Positions 1-11,914 of a DNA stretch of 64,000 nucleotides are shown here, in pieces. The first letter of the stretch is position 1. Each line of letters starts with the position of its first letter. This DNA is from Tyto alba. Taxonomy: Eukaryota > Chordata > Aves > Strigiformes > Tytonidae. Location of the stretch: the NCBI RefSeq assembly GCF_018691265.1, contig NW_024881261.1, positions 22,531,374 through 22,595,373 on the forward strand, read 5' to 3'. The notes beneath the pieces were generated by a model. That model did no database searches. It was not told the DNA's origin and worked only from the letters and a program-made list of their open reading frames with translations. The translations under genes and the position numbers were made by a program.

Positions 1-2800
1 ACCTGCTCAGTGGAAAAGAGCCTTGTAGACCCTAACATTTACTATTATCACTGTTTAAATTTTATTACAATATATGGAAATATGCCACAGCTACATGCAG
101 ACTCCCAGTCTCTTGGGAATATGAGACACTATAGGAGAAAGAAAAAAAAAAAAAAAATCGTTGTTTCAATCTTTTTCTGCACAGCAGTGAAAATTTAAAG
201 AGTTACCCAAGATCCAGGAGTCTCTTACAATAATACTGCTGGACTAAGGTGCAAGAGGTGAATGTTGCAGTCCTCATTTTGCTCCTCTCTGTGGGTTCAA
301 AACCCAGATCTTGATTCCCCATGCATGAGGTACAGTCTTCCCAAATTCCAGACCATTTGGATTACAAAGCCTCTGGGATATAATATGCTTGCTTTTTTTT
401 TTTTTTTTTTTTTTTATTTAAACAAAACACAAAACCTATCATGACAAGGGCTCTGATCTCATGAGAGCCTTTCATTGCTACTGTAATATAAACACTAACC
501 CCACTCCTCTCATTAAAATCTCATCCTCTTCCCCAGAGCTTCAACACTGCTGATAGTCAGGTCACTGCACATAGTCCATGTGTAAAGGGAAATGGCAGCA
601 GGACAAGAGAGGGTGGATAAGGACATGCTGAGTACTTATGTTTGTTGAGCTGGTCACAGTGACACCTAGCTTTTTTTTCCTGAGTTGACAGCATAAGGCA
701 TACAAGAAATGCAAATCATAGCTTTTGGCATGCATTATCTTGCACTGAGTCTAACATAGAAGTATTGGAACAGGGAGAAAATGTAAGACATAAAAGGGCT
801 TTTTTAATCTAGCAGAGAAAGACTTAACAAGAACCAGTGGCTTGGAAGTTAGAACACAGACAAATTCAGATGAAAAATACAGCCCACAATTTTAATTTAC
901 AGTGATTAGTTACTGGAACAAAGTGCCAGCTGAAATAGTGAGTTCTTACTCTCTAAATGTCATCTGCAAAACATATGCCTCACTCAGGAGGGTAGAGTAG
1001 ATGATTTGGGGATTCCTTCTGTATGTAAATATATTCCTTCTGTTACCTACTCATCCACCGTTGTCAGATCCCTCACAAGTTTTTTGTCATCTTTCCTGAT
1101 CTTGATCAGCATACTTACCTTTGTCACACCTATATGTTCCTCTTCCCTTTGTTCATTTCTTTTTCAGGTCATTAGCAAATGCATTAACCATTGCTGGCAT
1201 TGGTACAGATTGTCTGTTTTGCCTGAACAGTTCTTTCAGCAGTGTAAGAGTTCTTACCACATCCCTTGCCAGTGTGTTTCCAAATGGATTCTTATATTTG
1301 AAGAAAAAAATTTTCTACCACTTCAGTGTATGGGAGTCTCTGGGATATGGCAGCCAATGCTTTTTCTCTAAATCTCTGTCCACAGTCACTTGAGAGTTCC
1401 CCATCTGTAAGGAAGTCTGAGCATTTCTATTTTGCAGATGTAAAAGTATGCCACAAGAGACCAATGTCCAGATGCACAAAGCCTTTAAATGCCTAATTCT
1501 TACTGATCTCAGTGCTGAGTTACCCTTATGGATATGACTCAAAACAACTTAAACGACTTTGCGGGGAGAGAACTCTACTTAAAAATCCTATGTCTTAGCC
1601 AAAGTGCTTCAGAAGCACAAAAATAGGCTCCCAACCCCAGAGAGCCTTCATGCTCACCCACGCACAATACTGTACAGTCAAGAGACAGACACACTAAAGC
1701 CAACATGTGAAGTAGTTATTGAACCTCTTCTCTTCAAAACACCTGCATAACCAAGGCCAGCTCAACTCTGCACCCAGAGAACAGCCTTCTCTGTCTCTGC
1801 ATACTACAACCCCTAACCCCTGGGGCCTGCTGACTGTGACAGATAGGAAAGCCCTCTGCAGCAGAGTGTCTGCTGGAATGTTTTTTAATTATCTCTGGAA
1901 AGTATGGACTGTGTATCATCATTAACTGGACTAAACACTGACGGTCAGTGAGTCAGGTACCAGTAAACGGTGCAATTAACAGCCAGAGGAGAGAAGCGTA
2001 TTCAATCTGAAAGCTTTCTTTCTCAATCCATCTCCACTCATCACCCAAAGTGCTGAGCAGCAGACTTTTACTTTCAATTACATTAATCAGGTTAATTCCA
2101 AGTTAAAGTCAACATTTTAATCAAGAGGCAGCAAACTCACACAGGGAAGTAGAGGGCTGAGGGGAAAAAAGGAGGGAAAAGGGCAAGAGGAAGACGAAGG
2201 AGGAGCAGTATGTCACTGTAGAGATTTTTAAATGAAGGGTGAGAGATGCCCAGCTTCCACTGGATTTCAAAGGGACTGGGGACCATAATTTCATTTAGCT
2301 CCTTTACAGATCAAGTGATCAAGCCCTGAAAAGGAAACCACAGAAAGGATGCTGGAAGGTTCATCTGGGCTGAAGCTCCTCACTCTTGCCAGGGGAAACA
2401 TAATGTGTGGGGGGTAAGATGCAGAAACTTAAGAGTGTTTGTTCTGGCCTATCACACCATTTCTTTCACAGTTACATTAGTTCACAGTTTACAGAGGAAG
2501 TTCAAGTTGCAGGTCCTGTTCTACAGAGACCTACTGAGTCCTGGCAGAGGAGCAGTCTCAGTGACAGTGGTGACTATCTCCTGACAGTGAGGCTACTAGT
2601 CCTTAGACTGAATCAAGGAAGGCACTCACTCTGGACCTGAGCAAACCCTATTAATACTCAGACTGCAGCACAATACCAGTTTCTTCTCTTGAAGGCTTGA
2701 CCAAGAAATCAGCGGGACATTCAGAAGATGGGAAAACATAAGCTGAAGGAAAATCCACTTTCTGTAGGAAGGGTGTGCATACGATACAACAGATGGACTA
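1..2800. other. Non-coding stretch, no gene recognised
   Basis: All frames are short, and no splice-flanked coding exon or known protein family can be seen. It contains an A16 run (142-157), a T23 run (393-415) and a purine-rich patch at about 2155-2212. The homopolymers could be old retroposon tails, but no recognisable body is attached to them. Confidence 0.6.
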
Positions 2801-2814
2801 CCACAAACACTTAC

Positions 2815-2940
2815 CTCCTGACTCTAGTACTGACTTCTCCCCATGACCCTGGGTGAACCATTTCCTCCAGCCATGATTTATCCATGCAGTGGGGACAACA
2901 GTGCTGCATTATCTTCCCAAAGCACTTTGACAAAAGAGCT
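2815..2940 (+). repeat. MIR-type core-SINE fragment
   Basis: The order of words matches the MIR core: a tract like 'gaccctgggtgaaccattt' (the usual 'gaccttgggcaagtcactt'), then a C/T-rich stretch, then a 'gtggggacaacag' block, then 'cccaaagcactttgac'. Divergence is high, as expected for an ancient amniote SINE. It is followed by a T19 run (2952-2970). Orientation follows the MIR consensus. Confidence 0.55.
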
Positions 2941-2974
2941 GTAATTTCGCCTTTTTTTTTTTTTTTTTTTAAGA

Positions 2975-5320
2975 GGTGTGTAAGTGTACTTTTTAATTAA
3001 ATCCTGCCCAGGACCATGTTGCACCTTTGATCTATCCAGATAGTATCTTTAACATCTCCAAAAAATATAGAATAATTATATGTTAGGAATCAGAAACAAC
3101 AAAACAGTGCAAAGGGATTGGGAAGCACACAAGGGAAGGGTCGATGTAAAGTGAAGAAAAGCTCATGATGGGAAAACGTCTGTATGTGTTACCTACTAAA
3201 ATTCAAGCTTAGGGGTCTTTCAAATAGCAGCAGGCATTGCAGTTCTGTTCCCATGCTTCTGAGGTTCAATAACATAACGAGAACCACGTGCTCCAACAGA
3301 GCAGAATGGTACCTGCCTTTGGAAGGGAGCGAGAGACAATGAAACATTGCCATCCGTTCCCAAAAGCCATCAGGAGCAGAGCTCCAGGACTTTCTCCACA
3401 GCAGGAGCTCAGTTCCAGCACTTCTGAATTTAAATTTTAAAAAGTTCCTTGCTGTTTCGCTTGAACAGGGAAACAAATGATGCAAAAATAGAAAGATTGG
3501 AGTAAATAAAATAAGAGAAAGCAGTTAATTAGTGGGTCTGATCAAGAATGCCCTGCCGTGCTCATTCTTCCTCCAGCATTCCCCACTCCCCCTCTGTGCT
3601 TGGCGCTCCGCTCAGACCTGCACTGCAGCAGCAGAGGCATGCCCCTGCGCTGCCTTCTCCCCTCACCCTCTGCTCACCAGTTCAGATTTGCTTTGCAGCA
3701 CAGCTGGAGCTGAAACATCCCTCTGTGCCACCTTAAGCAGTACTCCTGAATACCAGTCTACCTAGAAACATCTAATTGTTTTCCCTTCCTCCTCTTGCCA
3801 CCACAGCCAGGAAGCACAACAGGTTTCAGCAGTGGCAGAACACCCCTTTCTCCTCAGAGTAAGAAGGAAGGTAAGAATGTGATGACTTAGCAAATCAGTT
3901 TGGGATCCAGACAGAACATGAACTGATAAGGAAAGATTCTGCCAGGCCAGTGCAAACAGCAAATTCCCTTTGTCCGCAGGCAACCTCCTGAATCTGAGAA
4001 CTGCTGCTGAAGTCAGCCAGGGCCAGGAGAAGCAGAAATTTTGGCACAAGGGAGCTGGAGCTCTGGGCACACAGCTGTGCTCCTGGCTGCACTCCTGACC
4101 TGTTTGTAACTGTGGCTCAGTCATTCTGCCACACCTACTGTTGGTCTAAGTCTCTGCACAGACCTTTCTGAGGCTGCACACTTCTCATGGAGCAATTCTG
4201 ATGGCTAGGACTTAAACCTTGACCAATTGATGGTTGGCAAAACCATACCTGAAGATGCAGTAATAATGGCAAAAATTGAGTTACAGCCATAGGTTGTTCC
4301 ACTTGAATTCAGTAGGAAAGTACACAGCTCAGTTTTGCAACCACAGTATAAATACTTCCCTGGTACATTATACTGGTATTTCTACACCATTAAAATCTCT
4401 GCATGTACATATGACTTTACCATATGCCTGCAGATAGCCTAGTTCTTGACAGACAAATTCTGTGGGCTACTGAAATGCTACTAAGGATACGCTACCTTCT
4501 TAGAAAAAAAAAATACTAACCCAAATCCTGAGTGCTGAGGAACTCTCATATTCACCTCCATATGGCAGGGCAATACCAGCACACTGTAGTGCAAGTAGGG
4601 AAACCAAAACACCGAACAAGAAAGAATGATTTTCATAATGAGACTCAATTCTCCTGAACTCTTCTTTCTACTCAGCAGCCCTATCCTTCAGCATCCTCAA
4701 AACAGGGTTAGGTTACTGTGTTCACTAACCTAATTCACTGCCAACTGTGTCGATTTTCACATTACACACTACAGCCTTCCTGAGGCTCAAAGCTTCATCT
4801 TTAGCCCCACACATACACCTTGTGACTTACACACCTGTCTATCTTACTGTGTGCTTTGAAATTGGATCCACACTGCCATGATGCCTGCTGATTCCTCTCA
4901 TCCTGAGGCTCTGGGAAGAGATGTGGAGTGGAAAGCTGAATTAGTGGTCCTGAACCCATTGGCGCAGCTCCCATTTCAATGTATTCCAAGGAAAAAACAT
5001 AAATCATAGCTTTCAGGGATGGAAAATGTATGGGAGGTCATATTCTCCTCTGAACACACTGTGCCTTGCTTGAGGTTTCAAAGTCCCCAAATCCCTGCAC
5101 TCCTTGGTGGTGCAGGAAGTTCAGGGAAGAAGTAAGGAGAGTCTCCTTTTCCATTCCCTCCTTCCCCACCAAGAGGCTCTTGTCAAAGGATGGGCTATTG
5201 ATTTCCCTCCCTCCAGCTTCTCCAGCACCACAAGGACTGGGCTGGGTGGAGTCAGACTCAATCATAATTTCATTTGCATAATACATTTTACCTTTCTTTC
5301 CTCCGCTGTAGTTTTCTGAA
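2975..5320. other. Non-coding stretch, no gene recognised
   Basis: Only short open frames on both strands (up to 120 codons on the minus strand near 3.8-4.1 kb), with no recognisable domain, codon bias or splice context. No repeat family was identified. Confidence 0.55.
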
Positions 5321-5334
5321 CTTGCCAAGTTGCA

Positions 5335-5550
5335 AGCTGACCCTGCGAGCTAAGGTGTGATTAACTGAGAAATTCACAGCAGCACCACTTTAATCAAAGG
5401 GGACAGAGGTTACAACAGCTCAATATTAGTGATAACCAGCCTTTGATCCACAGAGCTAGGCCAAGCCTGGCAGGCAAGCTGTGAGGAAATGCACCGTCAG
5501 GGCTTTTGTGGGGAAATAATACCTTATTAACCCCTTCATCTAACCTGCTG
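5335..5550. promoter_or_regulatory. Candidate enhancer with paired TCF/LEF motifs
   Basis: Complex, non-repetitive sequence with two TCF/LEF-type words in opposite orientation: ATCAAAG at 5393-5399 and CTTTGAT at 5441-5447. CpG-containing words are retained in otherwise CpG-poor DNA. The regulatory reading is inferred from composition and motifs only. Confidence 0.3.
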
Positions 5551-5559
5551 TGGGTGAGC

Positions 5560-7770
5560 AGAGAGAATCACCAGAAAAAGGTCTCTTCCAGAGTCTTAAT
5601 TACAGCACACAAAGCTGATCCTTTTTAAGCCTATACCTAAAGGTGTTAGATTCTAGCAAAGAACCATCTCCACCTCACAAGACCTATAGACTGACTTGTA
5701 AGGATGATGACAGCTTCTAAATGTTCCTGCAGAGCTTCTACTCTGGACTGACCACTGGTATGGAGCCCAGAGATGGGCTGACACAAGGCAGCGCAGGATA
5801 TCAGCTTTAGCACCTCCCTGCATAGGCACAGGCGATGTTCCCAAGTCCACTCCCCACCGCCGGGCAGCCCTGGCAGAGCCACTTGACCCACTGTGACTTT
5901 CCTCCCCTTTCCCTGCTTCTGCCCATCTTTCCTCTTTTCGCCTCACCAAAAGCCATTTCTTAACATGCAGTTCCAGCAGTATCTAAAATAATGTAGCTAA
6001 TCTGACTGAACCTTAAATGTGGCCTTTTACAAATAATTAAAGATTATTCTCACAGTCAGGTTGCACCAAAGATAATATGACATCTAAACAATGGGAGAAG
6101 TACCATTTGATAAGAAATGTGTTAAATTCAATAGGTGGAAGCAGAAAACTGAAGCAGAATCCCAGGGCAGAACAGAGCCCCAGTTATGGCATCTATGGAG
6201 AAACTGAAAATTCCCATTTTTTTGAACTTTCAATTTTAAAATTTGTTTAATGTAGGACTGAAAATAATCCACACAAAAAGAAATCTGGCATAGAATAGAT
6301 TTCCTGACAGAAACAAATTTGGGTCAATCCAAATATTTTATTCCAATAAAATAAAATAAATATATATTTTAACATTCTTGTTTAAAGAACCTTCTGAATA
6401 TTATAGAATCAAACACATTTTTGAACAGTATTTGGAAGTGAGAAAAACCTTTTGCTTTTGAAGGAAATGGAAGGTGACAATGGTACTGAGAGGCTTCTGT
6501 CAAAAACTTTTGTAAAACAAAATCTCAGTGAAAATTACGTTTCAGTGATAAGTTTCTGTTTTCAGTTAAACAGTATTCTCTAGTGGAAAACACTGTATTA
6601 AAACCAAACAATTCTCCTGATTTTTTGAGGAGATACAACTAAATTACAATGCCATCTTCCTGAATGCTTTTTGTTCACCCACTCTTACCATCTTCCCTCA
6701 AATGAAGACTTGGCCGAAGACCTGGTAGGAACTGTCACCTTTGCTGCACAGACTGAAAGGACACAACATTTCCCAACCAAGACCTCTGTGACATTGTTTA
6801 AGTGAGGGAACAGCCTCCTTCAGAGGGCCAGCAAGGATGAAGAAACTAGTTTGTGTACTCCCAAAGCAATGGGATGTGGAATCCAAGTACCCTCCCATTG
6901 AAAATCAGGCTTTCCAATACAGTCACATAATTTGGGGCCATGATTTTCAAAAATTACTCAAGTCCATAATTTGAAGGATTGTCTCTAGACACCTTCAGGA
7001 GTCCTCATTTTCGAAACGTGAGGGGTGAGAACCACACAACTTTCCCAGACTGCTATTGTGGCTACAGATGGCTGCAAGTGACTTGTTTAACAGACTAAAA
7101 CCCATCAGACCTTCTGCAAGGGCACACCTCAGCTGGAGAAAGTCAGCTCTCATCATGTGGATCCCAGTTCTATGGATCTCAGCTCCCTCCCGCTCCACTT
7201 TCTCCTTGTGAATCTGCATGGATCATCATCTGCTATTCCCACCACTTTAATTTCCTTCTTCCTCTTCAATACATTGTTTTTGTGTCTCCTTCACCTCTGC
7301 ATTAAGTATCTCTAAGAACACTGAAGGAAGCAACAGCAAATCTCATTCTAACAGAAGGAAAAGCATCTCAGCAAAGGCGTGCGACATACCAAAAGCCTGT
7401 GCTGCAGTTCCTAACCTCGCCCCTGTACCTCAGCAAAACAAACAGACCATCAGTTACCAGTAACATGAACCAATCCTCTTGCCTAGCAAGTGCAGGATAC
7501 AGCCCATAGATACCACACCAAGTCCACTCAGCACATTGACCTCTGCCTGCTTATACACTAGCATGAGGCTTTGGCCGCTTCCCTCCCCCTTCCTTCTCTA
7601 CCCCTCCCGCACATCCATTCATTAATTGATCCCTGATCATCTCACGGATATATTTCCCTCTTTCCCCCAGGCAGGTCCACCCCCTTTTCCCTGCTCTCTG
7701 CCATTAAGATGGGTCTCACATCACCATGCACAGCAGCACACGCACAGCTCCAAACACCTCAGGGCAGGCA
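5560..7770. other. Non-coding stretch, no gene recognised
   Basis: AT-rich single-copy-looking DNA, including a very AT-rich patch at 6340-6370. No coding exon, RNA gene or repeat family was recognised. Confidence 0.55.
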
Positions 7771-7779
7771 CATCATTTC

Positions 7780-8065
7780 CAATTGTGAGCAAATGCTGTT
7801 GGTTTTCATTAATCTGCAGACACTATATTTGCCAATTTCTCCAACTTTTCTTTCTCACTCTCTCTTTCTGCTCCAAGGCAGGTGAGTGCATCAATTTTCT
7901 TCTCATCTGTGGCAGTTAAATTAAATGGAATCGGCCTGATTGCTGAAAATCAAAGAGAAGGCTGATAAAGCAATTAAATCCCTCTAATTCCTCCTCTTGA
8001 AAAGGTGCAGCTTGGCTCAGAAGCTAATTAACTTCATAATGAAAATCCTTCTTCACCCTTTTAGG
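7780..8065. promoter_or_regulatory. Candidate conserved regulatory element rich in homeodomain cores
   Basis: A dense series of ATTA/TAAT cores sits with a TCF/LEF-like ATCAAAG (7949-7955) and a GCAATTAAAT word near 7970-7979. 'CTAATTAAC' follows near 8024-8032. The sequence is complex and not repeat-like, and resembles developmental enhancers. No alignment was available. Confidence 0.3.
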
Positions 8066-8069
8066 CTTT

Positions 8070-9090
8070 CTTTCCTTCTTGTTTTTGGTAGAGGTGGTAG
8101 GTTGCCTATAGAAGAAGGGGGATGCTGTAGTGATAAACATGGCTTCCTTGGACATAGCAGACAGCTGGGTATGTGCATCATGTCAGTCTCTCCAAGGGCT
8201 TAACATGAGGAAATTCTGCTACACGGAGCAAAATATGCCATGGCGTTTGCTCTGCAGTTGTACAAAAGCTCTCAGCATAACTTTCTTGCCACTAGCTTTC
8301 AGGTTTACCCTGTGCCCAGCCCATGAAGACTATCAAAGCCAAATTCATTTCTAACAGCTTCAGCTACAGAAATTTCAATTTTTAGCTCTGGGGTTAATTT
8401 GTTAAATTTCTGATATGACAAACAAAACAGCAGCTTCACATTAGACACTTAATTGATCTTAATTGTTACAGCCATAGAAAATAGGCAGACATGCACTCCA
8501 TCTCCTTAATCCACTTCTACTTAGCCCTCAGCATTTGGATGTTTGCTCCTTACCACTTCCCTTCTGTTGGGAGTTGGAAGACGCTCTCAGATCTTAGCAT
8601 GTATCTTTCCGTTGTCTTATTCTTTCAAGTGTCAGCACACACTAGTCTATTTTCTGCTTTCCTCCAAGCATGTTCCTCTTGGTACCAAAGTACCCTACAT
8701 GCAGTCACAAATCAGCATGCAAGTGGGATCATCCTCCCCCTGTTCCTAGCATGGGCAATACAGCCTAGGCATGAATCTCATACAAGTGATGTATTTCAAG
8801 TTGGGTCTCCCAGGACCCATACGAGTCGAGTATCGTATCACTTTAACTATATATAAAATATTACAGATGTGTAAGGGCAAGACAACTAATGCACTGGCCT
8901 CCTCAGTTCAGGATATGCCTCGCTATACACTGGCATCTAACTTCCCACAAGGCAAATCTCTATCAATGTTTCAACTTTCCAGACTTATTCCTGCTATTAA
9001 AAATCTGTGCTTCAGGTTCAATTCACATCCCCTTTGTCATAGAATCAGCTTCCTTTTTCCAGGTTAAATAGCTACTAATTCTTGCTAATT
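8070..9090. other. Non-coding stretch, no gene recognised
   Basis: Several overlapping open frames of 60-121 codons at 8.49-9.07 kb run in different phases and show no family resemblance, so they are most likely chance frames. The 8380-8480 part is AT-rich and enhancer-like but has no decisive feature. Confidence 0.5.
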
Positions 9091-9094
9091 TTTA

Positions 9095-9360
9095 CCAAAC
9101 ATGTAATTAATGTATTCTGTATATTGCCATTCACTGAAAGTTGGCCAAATATAAAGGAAAATATATTCCTTTAATGGCAATATCATATCACCCCTGAGAA
9201 AATATAAATTTGCTGTTACTCTTCACTTTCTGTGGAGAGGAAGAGATATCAAATCTGTTCAGAACTGAAAAGCAAATTTTGCTTCCTAAAAATAATTAAC
9301 TGACCTGTCACCTGTCCCTGATGAAACTTGCCATGGGGTTTTTAATTACCACAAATGCTC
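9095..9360. promoter_or_regulatory. Candidate regulatory element with CArG box and nested inverted repeats
   Basis: An 11-base perfect inverted repeat (ATATTGCCATT at 9121-9131, AATGGCAATAT at 9173-9183) encloses a second 8-base one (TAAAGGAA at 9152-9159, TTCCTTTA at 9166-9173). A perfect SRF-type CArG box, CC(A/T)6GG, lies at 9168-9177 on the downstream arms. SRF is known to bind this consensus. A working element is inferred, not shown. Confidence 0.35.
9121..9183. repeat. Nested inverted repeat (potential cruciform or hairpin)
   Basis: The outer arms of 11 bp are separated by 41 bases. The inner arms of 8 bp have a six-base loop. The two 3' arms share base 9173. Both pairs are perfect. 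This could be a structured DNA/RNA element or simply paired protein-binding sites. Confidence 0.7.
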
Positions 9361-9369
9361 AGATCAATG

Positions 9370-10245
9370 CTGCTACACCATACACAGAGAACAGTACTCT
9401 CAAAACAGTGTAGAATGCCCAGCAAAGCCTTGAGACCTTCTTTAGTGTATCCTGAAAAGAGCCTTCTTTTGGCATTGTAATTGGGAGCTGCTGATTTATA
9501 GGACAGAAATGCTTTAGAGCTTAGACTAGTACTGTTTTTCTACCTAGTCTGGTATTTGCCATGACCTCTTAACATTGTATAAAGAAATATTCTGTGTACC
9601 CCCTGTTGACTCCTCAGCACTTTCCTCGGCAGCCCTAGAGGTAGCATTTCTGAACCGACTCCAAGTCAAATCCCAGTAGAACTTCTGTCCCATCCTGCTT
9701 GGTTTGTGAGCTCTAACCTGATCACATCCCAAGGTGGCATGGCCTCAAGCTGTTGGCATCCCTGTGTTATCCTCTCTTTAACAAATGGTTTATTTTTGCT
9801 GCAGCAGTAAATCTGGCGGCCGTTGTTTACTCCTCTGTCTATGCACTCGTCAGCAGGAATGTACGCAGCTCTGCAAACCCCAAGCCCTTAGCTAACAAAT
9901 GGCTGTGCACTCCATTAGTGCTCGCTCTCCGCCGTGCAGATCCCTGCTTGCGGGCATTAGAAGATACACAGAGAGAGCCTCTGACCCTATGCCAAGCAAA
10001 TGGGGACAGAGGCTTGGGTTCACAGAGCCCAACTCAACAGGCAGAGCTGCAGCCGCTGCCTATTATCCAATCAAGAAAGCAGACCTTTTCAGTCGGGTCC
10101 TACTATCAGAACCCATGCTTTACTGACAGCCAGTATTTTGCTTTTAACATTCACAGAGACACTCTAAGGGAAATTCTTCACATGCTTAAGGATGAATTGA
10201 ATGTTTGGTTATCAGCAGTGTTAATATTGAATCAATACTTTGTGA
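9370..10245. other. Non-coding stretch containing an unlikely 186-codon frame
   Basis: The open frame 9753-10313 has no recognisable family. It runs into the MIR-type SINE that follows, which argues against a real gene. The 9790-9960 part keeps several CpGs and could be a conserved non-coding segment. Confidence 0.5.
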
Positions 10246-10249
10246 TTGC

Positions 10250-10445
10250 CAGTACCACTTTAATCCAGGGATCTCAAAATACGTTAACAATACCAGCCCT
10301 CTGGCATCTCTGAAAGGTAACCCACCATCAGCTTCCCTTCCTGCAAATGAGGGAGGCATAAACACAAAATAATTTGTCAAGGTCACATAAGAAACCAGTG
10401 GCAAAGTAAGGATTCAGGTGTCTTGATTCTAAAGTACTTGCACTA
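10250..10445 (-). repeat. MIR-type core-SINE, nearly complete
   Basis: Read on the plus strand it gives the reverse-complement MIR order: 'ccagggatctcaaaatac' (tail), 'cctgcaaatgaggga', 'tttgtcaaggtcaca', 'agtggcaaagtaaggattcaggt', then the tRNA-like head region. At roughly 195 bp it is one of the longest SINE copies here. Confidence 0.65.
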
Positions 10446-10969
10446 ACAAGAAGATGGAATAGTTACACATTTGGTCCAGCACAAGTTAAATAGGGTGTGG
10501 AATGACAGAGAAGAATCGTAAATAGGTATTCTGTAGTGAGTCTGCTGACAGAGGAGAATAATAGATCCATCTATAAGCACATTCATGCATCTCTATCTGA
10601 CGCACAGTTACTCGTGTTCTATGTATGTGATTCTGCACCTATTTTCCCTAGAAAAGCAACTAATGACTTTGATAGTGGAGGATCAGATCCTCTGTTTATC
10701 ATTGGAAGAAACATATGGTGTGCTTTACAAAGAGCTGCATGTCACCAGGTGTATACTGAATGTTTATTTTCCCTCTCCTTGTAATTTTTTCCATCCTTAT
10801 TAACAAGGCACCCTTTAGGTTCACCTAAAACTCCAGGGCTTCTTCTTGGGCCACTCTGCTCCAAGCAGCATAGAAGAAACAGGCACAGTCAATCACCTGC
10901 TTATGAACTGCTGGAATGTGTCACACTAAGGGGAAATGTGCAACATAATGAGACCTTTGCACACCCTTC

Positions 10970-11290
10970 AGTACTGGTAAGCAAGAGACATATGAAAGCA
11001 TGCTCACTGGAATACACATACACAACTGAGAGGCATAAATACACACAATCATTGGCTGCATAAAGACAGGCACAGACAGAAGCATACTTAAAATCCAACA
11101 AATCAAACACACAGAAACAAGATAGGAACACACAAAGCTGAAGACAGATGGATACACATGCAAACAGGAACACACAAACTCAACCCTCATGCACACGTAC
11201 AGACTCTCACAGAATGGGAGAGACACAGAAATGGGAGTACCTGCGTTCACACACACATACACATCCAGGGCCATATCCATATACTGCCCT
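10970..11290. repeat. Degenerate CA-rich tract
   Basis: About 300 bases dominated by 'acaca', 'cacaca' and 'gacaga' words on the plus strand, with no long perfect run. It looks like a decayed microsatellite or minisatellite. It accounts for the cysteine/valine-rich 90- and 177-codon minus-strand frames overlapping it. Confidence 0.65.
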
Positions 11291-11599
11291 GCACACAGAC
11301 TGACGAAGGCACAATGTAGCACAGCAAGAAATTCACAGCTGCTTCCACTATCTAGCAATAAAGGTCTTTTTTCATCCTTTCTTTCTCCACTGTAGGAAGC
11401 AGGACATGGGATGCAGGACCCAGGACTGTGACGGAGAAACAGGAGTGACATCATTCAGCTTGGGCAGCCTTAGCCAGGGCACCGGGGGCATCAGAGTCTT
11501 GGTTAGGCATTAGGGAACGCGCCTGGGATGACTGAGCAGGAGAAGGTTTGTATTTCAATAAACCAGGGGCTGTAACACTCTCTGAACTGAACAGCTTAA

Positions 11600-11910
11600 A
11601 GCCTTGTTAAAAGCAATGGTGCAGCATTCTAACCGGAGGGGCCGTGTTGTCATACAAATGAGATGAGTTTATTTTCTGAGCCGTACCATTTGTTCTGACA
11701 GGCAGGGCGGCTGTAAAAGCTGGCGAGGGCACAGCAGGAGGCCCGGCTCTGCGCACAGCGAGAGACCGAGGCGAGGAGAGGCAGAGCTGCACCAGAGTTT
11801 GGACCCAGCCCAAGTCCCTGCCTCTACCTTCTGTAAGCAACAGCCTTGCAAAGAAAGAGACTGAGAGATGAACCAGCCGGCTGTAATATTGTGGAACAAA
11901 TGCATTCTAA
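11600..11910. promoter_or_regulatory. Candidate conserved regulatory element
   Basis: Complex sequence with retained CpGs ('aaccgg', 'ggccgtg', 'gccgtacc'), a 'tacaaatgag' word and AT-rich homeodomain-like cores ('cattctaatgag'). It sits next to GC-richer DNA (11.9-12.1 kb). No coding exon is apparent. The reading is based on appearance alone. Confidence 0.25.
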
Positions 11911-11914
11911 TGAG

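Noticed and set aside
393..415. T23 run as tail of a processed pseudogene or SINE
   Set aside because: No attached gene-like or repeat body and no flanking direct repeats that I could find.
1375..1530. SINE-like phrases ('cccatctgtaagg', 'ttttgcagatg')
   Set aside because: Words resemble MIR but order and spacing do not fit. Too weak to call.
9753..10313. 186-codon plus-strand open frame
   Set aside because: No recognisable domain, and its 3' third lies in a MIR-type SINE. No promoter or splice context.
10921..11454. 177-codon minus-strand cysteine/valine-rich frame
   Set aside because: Translation of a degenerate CA-rich tract.
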